This document shows, piece by piece, positions 24,522 to 37,775 of a DNA stretch of 60,000 bases. This DNA comes from Polytrichum commune. Its lineage: Eukaryota > Streptophyta > Polytrichopsida > Polytrichales > Polytrichaceae. The stretch lies in NCBI GenBank assembly GCA_950295325.1, contig OX485809.1, forward strand, positions 622,001 through 682,000, in the 5' to 3' direction. Within the stretch, counting starts at the first letter, position 1, and each line of letters starts with the position of its first letter. The translations under genes and the position numbers were made by a program. The notes beneath the pieces are model-generated. The model had not been told where the DNA came from. It searched no databases and worked only from the letters and a program-made list of their open reading frames with translations.

Positions 24522-25025
24522 GGGCCACTTCGTACCCGAGCCAAGAGCCGTGACCATGAAATTATGAGAGCCCCCCCAAAAGTGTCCAAAGGCCATCCCA
24601 ACACACCTCCAAAATCATGTAGTGTGGTCACGGATCCTCAAGTGTAGTGTGAAGTCGAATGTGACTGGGCCCTCAACCCAATGCTATTTCAATGAATTTC
24701 TATTCATGTAGACCTTCACACATGATAAAATAGAATAAATCAACAGATGTGAGTGTTTGAAATGACATGGTCTCCCGGTTTTGTTTTAAACCTACCTCCA
24801 AGTGTTGGTTTTTGAGAATAGTCCAAGTGACCGTGAAACATTATCCATGCGATGCCATGTAGGAATCCATGCGGAATTTACATCCAACTTGCATTCAATT
24901 ATATACTCCGTCGGTCCCTCAAGCATAGTGTGAAGTGGACTTGGACCGGCTCCGCCTTTTCCACCAATGAGAGTGCTTGAAGTGTAATGGTCACGGGCTC
25001 TCAATCTTTGTGTGTGAAGTGGCCC
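24522..25025. mobile_element. Family-B MITE, copy 3
   Basis: It begins GGGCCACTTCG and ends GTGTGTGAAGTGGCCC. TTA precedes and TAA follows. The interior matches 14935-15435 throughout. It abuts a family-F fragment on its left. Confidence 0.8.
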
Positions 25026-25028
25026 TAA

Positions 25029-25930
25029 CTCAACCAACATCATACAAATAACATGGCCAAAGTCAAAGGAGATTGTTGAACCACAAATATTGCTTGTCCT
25101 TATAAAGGAAGTCAATGGGAGCTCACAAACCATGATTCAAATTACCTTGGAAATTTTTGTGGAAGTCTGCTGTTGTTGACATATATATATACTCCACAAG
25201 GTAGACATTTCATCTCGTAAAAAATATATGGCCAAACATGGATTTGGTTTCTTAAGACCTAACGAGGGGATAATAGTATAAATTGCCTTCCTATAGGTTG
25301 CTTTATCATCCCAATTTCAATTCATTGCATTAATTTGGAGTCTCCGACCTTGATTTAAGAGCTAAGTCAGCTCGAAATTAACAACAGATGGGTTCTAAAT
25401 ATTAATAATGGTCAACGTTTAAGTGAGAAAGCCTAATTGGGGTCTCTTGCCTTGAGTTGGTCTAGTGGGATTCAATTGGGATAAACCAACAACAATCTCG
25501 GCGTGGGGTCATTTTTAACTGCATCCAGTGGTACATTAGTTGTCATGAAACAAAATCCTCATGGCCGAGGATTTATGATGTTTAGGTAAACTTGTTCATT
25601 TTGAAGGTGAAAAATGTAGTAAACTAAATTAGCTCTTGAACGTAGATTTTCACATGTAATGACATCAGAGACCTAGAATTAGTCTAGCATCCTCTAATTG
25701 GAATGAGATGATCATGAACATGTAGGGGATGTCGTGTTTTCACTAGAGCCATTCTATGCACTGGAACCCCAAGCCAAATCCTCATGGTCAAGGATTTGTG
25801 GTGTCTACACAAACTCATCCATTAGAGAAGTGAAAAAAAATTGAAACGAACCCTCTACCTATAGCCTTTAGATTCTTATTGTTAGATGTTTTGATTTTGG
25901 AAATGGCATCATAAATCCCAAATGAGGTGC
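25029..25930. other. No gene; low-grade internal repetition
   Basis: A 'tcctcatggycaaggatttrtg' phrase and the sequence after it occur at about 25556 and 25777. Weaker relatives lie at about 26275 and 34110-34290, so this is part of an old dispersed repeat. No coding sequence is recognisable. Confidence 0.35.
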
Positions 25931-26157
25931 CTTGTTTATGGTATTTAGTGTCGCTTACTTTTTGGAATCACGCAATGCTACGATCATTCAGTGTAGATAT
26001 CATTCTCTACTGACAAAGGCCCATTTGGTTGTTTGGACATTTTAGAAGGTTTAACATCTTTACTTGGTAAAAACTTACATTGACACTATATTATTATAAA
26101 GTTATAGCATTGCGTAACTCCGAACAAGAAGCGACATTGAATATCATAAACAATGTA
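25931..26157. mobile_element. Family-D MITE, copy 2
   Basis: The ends are inverted over about 45 bp: 'cttgtttatggtatttagtg' with 'cgcttac..gg..tcacgcaatgct' on the left, and 'gcattgcgtaactcc' then 'gcgacattgaatatcataaac' on the right. The length is about 227 bp and it is non-coding. Confidence 0.7.
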
Positions 26158-26424
26158 GCCTAGTGGGATCCAAATGGAACAAAGTCGGGCTTCGCACATG
26201 TGAAGAAGGGCTTGTTTTATCCTATAACTCATTCATCCAAGATGGATGAGTTTACATAGACACCATGATCCCATGTGCCCAAGGTTCGTGGTGTCTACGT
26301 AATGCAAATGCAATGGACTATTCTATGACATGAAATCGACTATTTTAAAATGCTCCAACTCCAAATCTAAACCCTAAACTCTGGATTAATATTGCGGGGG
26401 GCCAACTATAATGATTTGACTTTG

Positions 26425-27002
26425 AGAGCCTCTTCATCCATGATGATTGATTTAAATAGATGTCACGAAGCCCAAGCCCAAGCCGATCCTCAGTCTTCTA
26501 TATAAAAATACTACATTGTTTATGGTATTTAGTGTCGCTTGCTATTTGGGGTTACGCAAATGCTATAATCATTTATTAAGAATGTAATAGTCTACCAAGC
26601 AAAACTGTTTATGTTCTATAATGTCCAAACAACCTAGTCAACGTTTATCATAAGAGGAAAAAATGAACTCATGAGTCAAAAATTATTGCGTCGCGCAATT
26701 CCAAATGGTAAGTGACACTAAATACCAAAAATGGTGTAGTGTACTTGCATGTAACTATAGTATGTACAAACGACACCACGGAATGGCTATTTCAAAATGT
26801 TTCAACTCCAACAATGCCATTAAAAAAAAAACCCCGAATTCATATTGTGGAATCCAATTGGAATGAATTGACTTTCAACCATACATGAAGGTTTGTTGCT
26901 TGTTTTGATGACTCCTTCAACCATGACGATCAATTTTACATAGATGCCATGAAGCCCAAGCCCAAGCCCAAGCCAATCCTTGGTCTTCTATACAAAGTAC
27001 TT
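26425..27002. repeat. Direct repeat flanking a MITE
   Basis: About 85 bp at 26425-26509 ('catgatgattgattt..', 'gatgtcacgaagcccaagcc', 'cagtcttctata') recur at about 26918-27000 with modest divergence. The second copy has one extra 'cccaag' unit. The family-D MITE at 26510-26740 lies between them, directly after the first copy. Confidence 0.6.
26510..26740. mobile_element. Family-D MITE, copy 3
   Basis: The left end actacattgtttatggtatt and right end aataccaaaaatggtgtagt are inverted. They are followed inward by 'cgcttgctatttggggttac' and its inverse. The length is 231 bp and it is non-coding. Confidence 0.7.
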
Positions 27003-30000
27003 CACGTACTCCCAAGTAACAATTTGAGTACGTACGGCACATCTCCCCGAACCCCCGCCCATAGGCCGCTAGCTAGCTAACTAGCATATGGATTTTAAGT
27101 GCATGCACGAGTTTGTTCAAGTTCAAGGAGCAAGTTCAAGTTCAAAGTCAAAAGCAAGGTTGGGTGCAAGTTTCAATTTACGACGAAATCATTAGAAATG
27201 CAACGTGGGAATTTCATAACGTAGCTCATATGATGAGCTATGTTCATGGGTCCAACAGTAGATTCGAGAGTAAAGGCTCCGGATGTCGGGTCCCAGTACT
27301 TCCAATATGAAGTTAGGGCAACTAAACCCAACTCGTTAGTTGGGTAATGTTATGTGGGATAATTTAGAGAAAATTACAAACATTTGGAAATTTCGCGGGG
27401 ATGTGACCCTTTGGAAGGTTGGTTTATGTGAAGTATGTGGGAGCTTATTAAACTTCGAGGGTGTTTTTTTTTTGGAAAACAATTGTTTCTTTTCTTTTCC
27501 TTTTTTGAGTTAACGGATTTAGGTTCACAACACCTACAATGGGGGAGGGGTGAAAACTGCCCCTTTAAGGTTTGCTGTTAATTTGGTTCAATAGAGTTGC
27601 ACTGTATCAAATCAAGTTATCATACATGTAATTGGATTCAATTCAACAAAACCACAGTGCATATTTTTTAATTCAACAATGATAAAAACAAATCAAGGAA
27701 ATCATGGACATTTGGAGTTTTGGCGACATGAGCCAATTAGTGAAGTTTTTGTTTCCTAACAAAATAAGCTCAAAAAGGAGAGATTGTATACACAACATTG
27801 TTTACATCCTAGTTTCAACTTTATTTGTTCATAAAGAGAACCTCATACAACAAAGGACTTGTTACAAGATGGGATTTTTCAATATATATTACTAAGAATA
27901 TAGTTATCAATAAGGAATTCTCAAATTTCTCCATGTCAGGGCTTAATTACATGACGTGCAAGAGTAAAAAATATGACACCATAAAAAACTTTATGTGCCA
28001 TAAAGAAATTGGCCTATGTGCTCAACATGTGTTAGCCACTACACATTCAACAATTCACACATTTAGGCGGGTCTATCTGATCACTTCAAAGAGAATTGCA
28101 TTATGTTCACTTTGAACTCTTATAACTATTGCATCTCAATTCCGATATTGAAACCTAAGTTGACAATCTTTATGATTGTTCATAACTGCTGACCAAAACG
28201 AGACTAATCTCAATCTCATCCAACATCCAACTTTTTTCGTGGAGTTGAAAGTGCCCCCAAGCAACGTGCACTATTTTTTTCGTGGACATGCATTACCTAC
28301 ACTGATACATGCAACTAGGGTTACCATGTGCTAAATTATCAACATTCCGCAATATTTTGAATACCAACTACAACATGAACAAAATACAATTATTATTTTT
28401 AATTATTATTTTTACTATGGTTGCTAACAAACAAATATGCTAAATTATAATATTTTTGTGATCTAATGTTGACCCAAGGTATTCTGCATGGGTAAAGACT
28501 CATGTCCCGATCACGTCAAACTTTCCATCCGGTTCCAACTCTGAGATTCCTAAAGATTATGTCAAAAACTAGATATTGACCTGCCAGTTTTCACGGAGAT
28601 GTTGATGGATGGTGCCAGAAGTGGCTGGTGTGATTAGCCCCTCAAGAAACAACCTATTCATTAAAGGTGACCTAATTGCTCATTTTGGTGAGTGATAGTT
28701 ATAGCTAATGAACCAACGTTTAACATACGATTTTAAGTGGGTGGGTGAAATGATTTCAAATGTAATAAAAAAGTCTTTGCACGACACGTAATTTTGCACT
28801 TGAGCGTTGGGTAGGTAAAGACAACCACCGCACTTTAAAAGCAGTAGCTAGGGAAGAGAAGAGGGTAGTAGTTGTACCTTGTGTGTACCCCTCTTGCTTA
28901 TTCAATGTCCAAAATACACCATTAAAAATTCCATAGAAAACGGTGCATCCCGCGGCGGCCGTGCGGCTAGCTAGTGGTGGTGCTTTGTCAACGGGACAAT
29001 TTTTTTTGGGGTGGGGTGATGTTTAATACTCAAAGGACATGGGGTCTCATTATAAGGTTGTACTTACGCATGATTATACGGGCTTCGCCAAGTTTGTAAA
29101 CCATGTTTTATATACATATATTTATGTGTTTGAAACATTATTATATGCATTGTATAGGAGAATATAAAGCATAAAGTAGATGAGGTTAATGTGGGCATCT
29201 CCAATCATGTGGAACCATCCAACAGGTGGATTCGAGCATGTTAGCAATTGCAAATTAGGACTAGAGAATTTGAAATCTTTGAAATCGGAGTTGAGGAAGG
29301 TGTTGATCTAGGTTTTGGAATCAAAGATTCTTTGCTTCCTCATCTGGTGTTAGGAAGGGGGGGGGGTTCTTCCACCGTTCAATGTTGAGTGAGTGGACAG
29401 TATTCTACATGGGTTGTTTGCCAATGAAAACCAAGTTGAATGTCAATATCAATTATGTCATGTCTCTGAACGGGCCATAGGTAAGACAACATGTTGCCAA
29501 ATTGACTTTCCATCATAGAATGTTCATGAAACAAGTTGGTCCGTACCTCACAACCACATGCTGCCTCCTCATTTGCCGAGCTCGACCACAAAAAATTAAG
29601 TGTGTTAGGGCTAAGTGGGTAGCACTCCTAATTATGAAGGACGGTGGCCGTATTTGGATTTCTACGAAGGTGACTAACCCAAATATCATCAAGGTGGCGA
29701 TATTTTTTTTTGCTTGGTGAGGCCCAATTTGGACCTCTTAGACACTTGGGAGTTCAACATAGGCATAGTACTTACCTCTTCACGATGAAAGGGGAGATAA
29801 GCATCCCTCTCAACCACCCATGTGAAAAAAAAAACTTCCTGTAAAGATTTGTGGTTGACTCTACCTCACTTGTGCCTCAACAAGATAAATGGTGCTAGAA
29901 ACTTCACTTTGAAAGTGATGAAAATGTATAGTTTTATGCAATTTTATGTTTAATTCATGATCATTGTTAGTAATGGACAATGGATTCCAACCCACTAAAT

Positions 30001-30079
30001 TATGTTTTATTTGAATCTTGCATGCAAAAATTACAAGGGTTTAGGTGGATAAATTCAAACCAACACAAAAATTGATGGT
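27003..30079. other. No supported gene
   Basis: AT-rich. Several open frames of 60-96 codons (for example 27825-28115 and 29379-29591) carry no motif I recognise. There is a G-run at about 29357-29367. A short GC-rich patch at about 28940-28985 is unexplained. Confidence 0.4.
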
Positions 30080-30372
30080 AAGGGCTACTTTATAGTAGAG
30101 ATTGAGGGTCTAAGGGACCAAAGAAATTTGAATGGTTTAAAAATCTAAATGGCGTCCTACATGGTACCAAGTGGATGATGTTTCATGGTCTACTGGATGT
30201 TGCATTTGGCTCATCAAAAAGATGTTGGTCAAATGAAAATCTTCTCCAAAGCCTTTCCCGACACTGTCGCCAAAATGTAGTTCATTGGATAAGACAAAAC
30301 TCATGGAGACACTCAGGGAAGACTCAAAAAGGAGATATATTCTTATCGTCTAGGTGTCTCATACTACTTTAA
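30080..30372. mobile_element. Degenerate family-B MITE relic
   Basis: The ordered words 'gagggtctaagggacc', 'cctacatgg', 'gatgtttcatggtctact' and 'ggatgttgcatttggc' echo the family-B interior. No intact ends remain. Confidence 0.4.
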
Positions 30373-32442
30373 TTATGTCAATTTCATAATCACTTCATGT
30401 TACTTAGGATCTTGATCGACGGTTCATATATTCTCCCAAGAATAAGGGTTCAAAAGTCTCTCAATCACAGTGCATGCATTTTGTGTTAGTCACTCAATCT
30501 CACACTATTTACTCAAGCAAGAGTATGGCAGTGAATTCATTTGACTCTAACATTGTGCGGTGCAAAAGCATAGGCATGTCCGTTGTCGATAGTCTTGCAT
30601 AAAATATATGGGTTTTTTTTTTTGTGTCTCTTTATGAAAGCCAAGGGCACTTTGGTGTGGTCAATACTCTTGAGTTGATTAACCTCTTTAGTGTAACTTG
30701 AATTGACAATGTAGTCACCCCTACACGGTCTCTAACCTTCTCTAATATATCCACATTTTAGTTATAATGTTGGGCAATTGTTTTTACCTCACCTTTGATC
30801 ACAAGTATCCAATGCATGGGACAACATGCCAAACCACTACTCAAGTTAGAGGTTCATAGGCATAGTTCCTTTACACCACTTTATAATTCCAACACGTAAT
30901 CTCCTTTCAAGAACAACTATTGAGTTTCTAGTTCACTACACATGTCCAAGGCTATTGTCTTGTTTCATTAATCATCATGACTAAAGCAACACAAATTTGT
31001 CATTAGCATGCATCGAGGTGACCTACTTGCATTGGAATAAATAGTCAACACTTATTGGCGTTCAACATCCAAGGATGGAATCTCCTTTCACCTGAGATTA
31101 CTTTACACTTTACAATCAATAGTCTTGCCTAGATGTCCTTTCAACTTGCAGCCTGCCAAAGGTTAGAAATCGTAGAAAGCCAGAAGGTTCATGGCATTGT
31201 GAGTACATGGCCTTTTACACCTCAAGGTACAACTAACTATGCATGTTATTAATTAATTGGCAGAGCATAGTCAACATAATTAAAGCATGAGTGTGATATT
31301 GACAAGAATTCCATAGCATAGAACATATCACTCAACCCCCAAGGAATCACTCATGGATACAATGTCAATCGAAACTTCAAGAAAATTTATTTTATTGAGT
31401 GAAACAAGGAAAAATAGCAACCCAATACGAACATCTTGGGTACAAATTAACTTACTTCAACCTTAGACAATTGACTGGCATAGATAAATCACACAAAGAT
31501 TTCTACAAAACAAGAACAATGTCCGATTCTTTACTTCAAGGGACGAGTAATCTTAAAGTCCTCTTAAGACTTGTTGTCTCAAAGATATATACTCAATTTT
31601 GAGAAAAACCAATTCAATTACAATCACACCGTATATCCAAGTAGAAATCCGACACTAGTAACCGAGTACAGACACCCATGATACTCCTTGATTACTTAGA
31701 AACACATACAATGGTCTTACAAACATGAATCACTCATGAATTATGAAATGAAGAAGTCTAATTGCTCATCAACAAGACTAACTTTCACACCAATCATAAA
31801 ACTATACGAAAGTGTCTATATTGCTCCACATGAAGCTCACTGAGAAAATAAACTCCAACTTCAAAACTAATAATCTATATCCCTCAATGAGCATGTGTGG
31901 ATCTCAACATACACCTCACTTCCTATCATACTTTGGTCTTTACAATTACCACTTCTTGATATCTCAAGTCAATAGCCTCTTTAGACCTTTTAAATTATAA
32001 AATTTTAGTTCACTTGAGGTCATGTTCTCACCTATATATTGTTTAAGCTATAAATAACCAACAAATTTTAACACCACAAGTACTTTTGGGTATTTGGAAC
32101 CAATTTCAATATAAAATGATAAAAAGAAGTAATTTCTAGGCTATCCCGATTATTTTAGGGCATTCCTTTTGGATGAATGAGTGGCAATGCGCATGTATTC
32201 AATAAAAAATTCCTCTTGCCGCGTGCGTTACAATATTACAAGTGCGATATCATGTGCAACCAATTTTCAATTACTTTTTCATAAGATCAAGTTACATGTA
32301 TTGAGAAGTCTAGAGTTACATGGAAGCATACCCAAAACTCCATCTAACTTTTTCGTATAGTGCGGGTTTTTTAATTTGTTTGTTTGAATAAAAATGCTCC
32401 TAGTTACAAAAATAGATGGTTCCCTACATGATGAGCTAAAGG
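30373..32442. other. No supported gene
   Basis: AT-rich, no open frame above about 67 codons, no inverted ends found. I see nothing to annotate in it. Confidence 0.4.
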
Positions 32443-32766
32443 CCACTTTGCACACTAGCCAAGGGTCGTGACCATGTAATTGTGAGGGCCCTTGACTCTC
32501 ATTCAAAAGCCGCACCAACTATCTAACTAATACAAATGTAGGGATTTACTTGAAACTATCTCTTGGAGGTGGACCGGACACAAACTCTGGCAGACCATTC
32601 AACATTTTCTATAGTTTGCCCTGGAGGAATCCATGTAGACTTTCTTCTATCCACGATAATCTCTTTGGACCCATAGGCCTTCACCTTCTAGTGTGAAATT
32701 AACTCGGACAGTCTTGACCTTCTAGACCAATGAGAGATCTTAGAATGCAATGGTCACAGACCTTCA
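32443..32766. mobile_element. Partial family-B MITE
   Basis: It starts 'ggccactttgcacactagcc' with 'gtcgtgaccatgtaattgtg' following, then aligns to the family-B interior with large gaps. It stops where the next family-B copy begins, so the two are juxtaposed. Confidence 0.5.
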
Positions 32767-33254
32767 TGGCCACTTCACACACGAGAACTAAGAGCCCGTG
32801 ACCATAACACTTCAAGCACTCTCATCGGTGGAGAAGGCGGAGCCGGTCCAAGTTTGCTTCACACTACCCCTGAGGGACCAACGCAATATGTGAATGCAAG
32901 ACGGATGTAAAGTCTACATGGATTCCTACATGGCATCAAATGGCTCGTGTTTCATGGTCAGTTGAACTATTTTCAAAAACCACCGCTTGGAGGGCAGGCC
33001 CAACACAAGACGAGGATACCATGGCACTCTGAACACTCACCACCGTTGGTTTATTCCATTTTATCATGCATGAGAATCCGCATGAAATAACATTCGGTTT
33101 AGGGCCCAGTCACATACGACTTCACACTACACTTGAGGATCCGTGACCACACGACATGACTTTGGAGGCGTCTTGGGACGGCCTTTGGACACACACTTTC
33201 TTGTGGGCTCTCACAATTTCATGGTCACGGCTCTTGGCTCGTGTGTGAAGTGGC
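32767..33254. mobile_element. Family-B MITE, copy 4
   Basis: It runs from (T/G)GGCCACTTCACACACGAG to CTCGTGTGTGAAGTGGC. TCA flanks both sides if the right end has lost two C. The interior matches the other copies over its length. Confidence 0.75.
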
Positions 33255-33594
33255 TCAATTTGCTGTAGAGCATGCCAAAGAGCCATGTTCGAGAGCCGAC
33301 GCAAAAACTCGAAACTCCATCGACTTGGAAGTATCTTAAGTTGTTGGTGATGACATGACTTGTGCAACAAAAGCGAGATTCTCTCAGCAGTCCATGCTTC
33401 CTAAGCAACGATCGCCACGACTGCACACAAAGAGAGAGAGAGAAAGAATCTCACAAACTTTTCTGCAACATTTTGTATGCGAAGAATAATGTATGCATAC
33501 TTTGTTACTTACTGTGCGTTGCATGGCACATATACTATCTATCTATCAGCTGGAGCTTCCCTTCCCCCCTAATTCCTTGGCCACTGTGCACTAA

Positions 33595-34096
33595 GGGGCG
33601 GTTTACACTATGGACCAACAGCCATGACCAAGAAAATTAAATCATTTTCATGGTCATAGCTCTTGGCCAAGAGCCGTGACCATGAAAAATCAAAAATGGA
33701 TTTTTGAGTGGGTTGGTCACTCTTGTAGTGTAAAGTGGATTTGGACCGGGACAACTTTGGGCTGATTTTTTTAATATAAATACAGTAACGTCAAAAAAAA
33801 TCGGGAAAAAAACAATATTAAAAAAAAAATCGGCCAATGGCTGATTTTCAGCCTTACGGCTCCCTTGATTTCCGTTGAGTCGAGCATTTTGCCTCGCCTC
33901 AACGGAAAACCCGTTGGACCATGGCACATTATCCAAATGGCAGATTTTAGTAGTTTTTGGGGACCTCAAAGTTAGTGATCATTCTCCTTTTTTCAAGGTA
34001 GTGTAAAGCCAAATGGGACCAAGAGCACTTTACTCTCCAATCACACATTTTAGAATTTCATGGTCATGGCTCTTGGTCCATAGTGTAAACCGCCCC
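33595..34096. mobile_element. Family-A MITE, copy 3
   Basis: A complete 502-bp copy with TAA on both sides (33592-33594 and 34097-34099). It starts GGGGCGGTTTACACTATGG and ends with its inverse. Orientation is as in copy 1. Confidence 0.88.
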
Positions 34097-34099
34097 TAA

Positions 34100-36997
34100 A
34101 AGGTGTGGAAATCGGGCTAAAGGATTCGTGGTGTCTGCGGAAAAAACTCATCCGCTTGGGAAGGTGAAAAGCGCAGGAAGTTTGCTGTTCTAAAGTGCAG
34201 AATATGTTGTATTTTTAAGTGATCTGATTCGGGAGATGGCATCAAACACCCCAAAATTCATCTGATGAGATCCACCTGGCCAAAAACTGTCATCAACTTT
34301 GTAAGGGATTTCATTCACTTTGACACCACGACCTTCTATTTACAATGGACGTTTCTTACTTTTTCGACAAGGACATTGCGAACGCAAAGCCGTCGTAATT
34401 GATGTTGGATTGGTGTAGGGTTTAGGCGTGTTATTTGGTTCGTGTTACTACCTCTACCAACTATCTTCACGTAATGTAGATCTTTGATGAAGCGTCAACA
34501 GAAACCATGTTGAGGATTGGACCTCCCTTGATTTAGTTGTAAGCTTGGAAGAGACGATGACAAAACGGCGCTTGATGATGGTGCATATTGTTGGGAGATA
34601 ATGGTGTTATTTTCCTTGTTTGAAGCAATGCACCATCGTTAATTGACTGGTGATGGTCTGTGCCAGACACCGGGCTCGGTGACTATATTATTCATATATA
34701 TATGTATATATATATATATATATATATTGCTAAAACATAGAAGGCGAGAGCAAATTGTCGCATAATAGTGTACCACTCATTCATCCAACATAAAAGCAAT
34801 GGAGCAATATGCAATCTACACAAAGGTTACAGTTTTGAAAGTTGATTTTGACATTCTAATTTTTTGGATCATGACAATTACTTTTTGAAAGATGTAGCAG
34901 TAAGCTTTCTAGCTACTTCCACCAAAATAACCTCCGATTGCTTGTCATGCACATTCAACCATGGCAAAGTAAATGATCAAACAACTGAGGACTTCCAAAT
35001 GAAAATACGCTATGCAATGTAGAGGCAAGATGCGCCAATGTATTTCCTCTGACAACTTCACAATTGATCCAATTCAAAGATTGCTTGTAAACCTTTTCCA
35101 CATGACATTTTCCTTTGATGTGGTGAACTACATTGTGAGGGGATAAAGACATCAGTGATCAAAAGACAAGGTATGTATTTGCAACCAAGGACACCCATGC
35201 TACACATTTGAACCTAAATCCATACTAACATCAAAGTGTTTAACTTATTCAAATAGAGCACTTGAAGAATATGTTAATTTTAGACATGGTCATTGTTGAC
35301 ATGATTGACTCAAAATAAAAGTATGTAGCTAAATTTACATTGTTTTTTGTTTTTTGTTTTGTTTTTTTTCCCCTGCTTGGAGAGGCATAGTATGTGCCAC
35401 TTAGACGCTTCGGGGTTAAGGGACCCAACAACAAATAACTTACATGCACCCCACTTTGTGGTCAAGGTGCAACATGTTGATGCGTGGCCTTGTTTGTGAG
35501 GCATGTGGCATAAGGCTAACATGCTAACATTCATGTCGGTACCTAGATACATGCGTTACCTTTTTCCTTTTCTTTTTCCTTAGGCATGTGTGGTAGTTGC
35601 CATGGCAAAGCCGGGTGGCGCCTCCGAGCCTTTGAATTATATTCTACGTGTGACGTGGCAATGCCTATTAGACGTGCTCCATGATGTTTCCAACTCAGGT
35701 GCCTGCCAGACGGCCGGCATGTACTTTGCTGGTACAGGCTATGGCGGTAGGTAGGCTCTATGAGCCAGGTCACCAAATTCTATTTTCAGTCACCACACTC
35801 CGAATCATGCCATTGGGTTCGAGCAACACCTCTTGAGCTGCTTTTATTTTTGATGATCAGCAAGCATGGCTTTTATTTTTGACAACCAACAATCAGGGCT
35901 CAGCTCTGTGAGGGCAGCTGGACCTACAGGAAAACATCCAAGATTGTGGGCCCAGGGCTGCTTCTCCCACAATCCCCGGGTTTCCAGTGCACCTCGCTTG
36001 GTAGTTCGCTTCACAAAGATTCCTCGCCACATCATGTTGCCTCCCCTCAAACGTCATTTTGTGTGGTAATTAGGGGTTCATTTCGGCCAATCGCAGCTCC
36101 ATGTTTGTTCTTCCTGCCGGTCGTGTGGCATGGCCTTCAAGCCATGCTTGCTTGCCATGGTCAATGGGGCCCACCATTGCGACAAGGAGCTCCAAACTGG
36201 GTCCCACCCCATCTTTCACATGGAGCTCATATGCAAATGTATATTGAGTCAATGTAGCGTACGATTTTCTATATTTATTTTGGTTGAAGGTGAACTTCCA
36301 ATCCGGAAGTTATTGCCACTTTCAAAATTTGTATTCATGGAAGGGACGAGTTCTTTTTTGTAGCCATGATTGTCTTCCAATCACATACTAAAAGTGCCGC
36401 CCCTCCATGTATAATAGATATTAACACCTTGTTAAAGTCTACTTGATACGGTTGAAAGTAGAGCCAACACCGGCCTTAATGTATTTTTCAACACTTCGAG
36501 GTGTTGAAAAAACACCCCTTCCCTTTGTGGACCTCTAATTAGCATCAACCATCAAATTTAGAAGAAAGAATGGCGACGCCAACTTCTAGTGTTCATGTGG
36601 ACAAGGGATGCTACACCTTGATTATTGTTGGGAACTCATATGCGAACTTGAAGCAAGTTCATAAAGTGTGACTATGGGACAACTGCTATTGTCTCCTAGT
36701 AAGGCATGGGGACCCAAGGTGGATCTTTTATTGTATATAAGTGTGTCGTGTGTTAAGGTGGGTATCATCGTGAGGACGGTATCGTGATGACAAAGTATAT
36801 TTACTAGTTTCCATGTATATTGAGTACTATTCATGGATTCTCAATTTTAGAAGTTATGCTTCCGAAGTTTGCCTAACATAGCTTTGTGTGCATGGGGCAA
36901 ACAACGTGGTGCCGAATACCTTGAGTAGGAATGGTCCAAGGATTGTAGAGTTTGCTATTTTTTCGTTTCCAAACTTCTAAGTGTCATCCATACGGAA
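34100..36997. other. No supported gene; GC-richer patch at 35.6-36.3 kb
   Basis: An (AT)n run lies at about 34696-34726. Bases 34110-34290 are a diverged copy of the 25.78-kb repeat. At 35560-36260 base composition is clearly GC-richer and open frames of 66-103 codons overlap on both strands. None has a motif I recognise, so I call no gene. Confidence 0.4.
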
Positions 36998-37775
36998 TTT
37001 ACTTCAGGGGCCATTCACGGTTGGGGTACTACTTTTGGGACAAAGGACTTAAGGACTTTGTCGCATTGATCTTGGTTTTTATCATGATTTACCATTATTT
37101 GATCAATAAATTTTACATAAATAAGTAGATAGTTCATAAGCTTTATCAAGAAAGATTTTTATTATTATTTAATAATCACCTTAAACCCTAAACCCTAAAC
37201 CCTAGGCCACATCAGTGGCATTTTTTTGCTATTTAGGTGTGCATTGGTGGCCAATTATTTCCTGTTATGTATCTTGGTACCTTGGTAAAAGTGTCATGTG
37301 TCCATTCATATAAATTTTTTTGTCCAATTCTAATACTAGACGTTCCTTTTACGTGTGGCCGTGAGTATATGTATATTTGGACATGTTTGGTGCCACGTGT
37401 AAAGTTGGGCAATTGCTATTCAATACATATTTGGTTCTATTGGTACACACTTGAACGATGAGTGTGAGGAAAAAATTTGGGATCGTTTCAATTGATTCTT
37501 GTTGTCCTTTTCATTCCTTGATCCTAAGGTGAACAATTAAGACAACACTCCTGAATGTCCTTTAAGGAATCAAAAGGATATCTTAGATGACCCTATTCCT
37601 TCAAAATTAACTTTGTTAGTGTACTCGACATGGAGTATGAAATGTAGGTATGATCCAAAATATGCTTCACAATACAAATCTAAGCATACCAAGCATGTGA
37701 AGTTATCCAAAAAAGTCCGTTTTCCGTTAGACGGCCAAAAGTAGTACCCCAACCGTGAATGGCCCCTTTACTTTT
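36998..37775. mobile_element. MULE-like non-autonomous transposon with perfect 32-bp ends
   Basis: The 32 bases at 37007-37038, starting GGGGCCATTCACGGTTGGGG, are the exact inverse of 37735-37766. The flanking 9-mers TTTACTTCA (36998-37006) and TTTACTTTT (37767-37775) agree at 7 of 9 positions. A 9-bp target duplication is the Mutator-superfamily signature. No transposase is encoded in the 760 bp. The perfect ends imply a recent insertion. Confidence 0.7.
37183..37205. repeat. Short interstitial telomere-type repeat (CCCTAAA)
   Basis: About three consecutive units of the plant telomere heptamer lie inside the MULE-like element. They are too few and too embedded to mark a chromosome end. They support a plant origin for the window. 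Confidence 0.8.

Noticed and set aside
35866-36363. Stack of overlapping frames in the GC-richer patch
   Set aside because: Frames overlap on both strands with similar lengths, none with a family resemblance. The composition alone explains them.
37183-37205. Chromosome end or telomere
   Set aside because: Only about three units, inside a transposon with intact ends and unrelated sequence on both sides.
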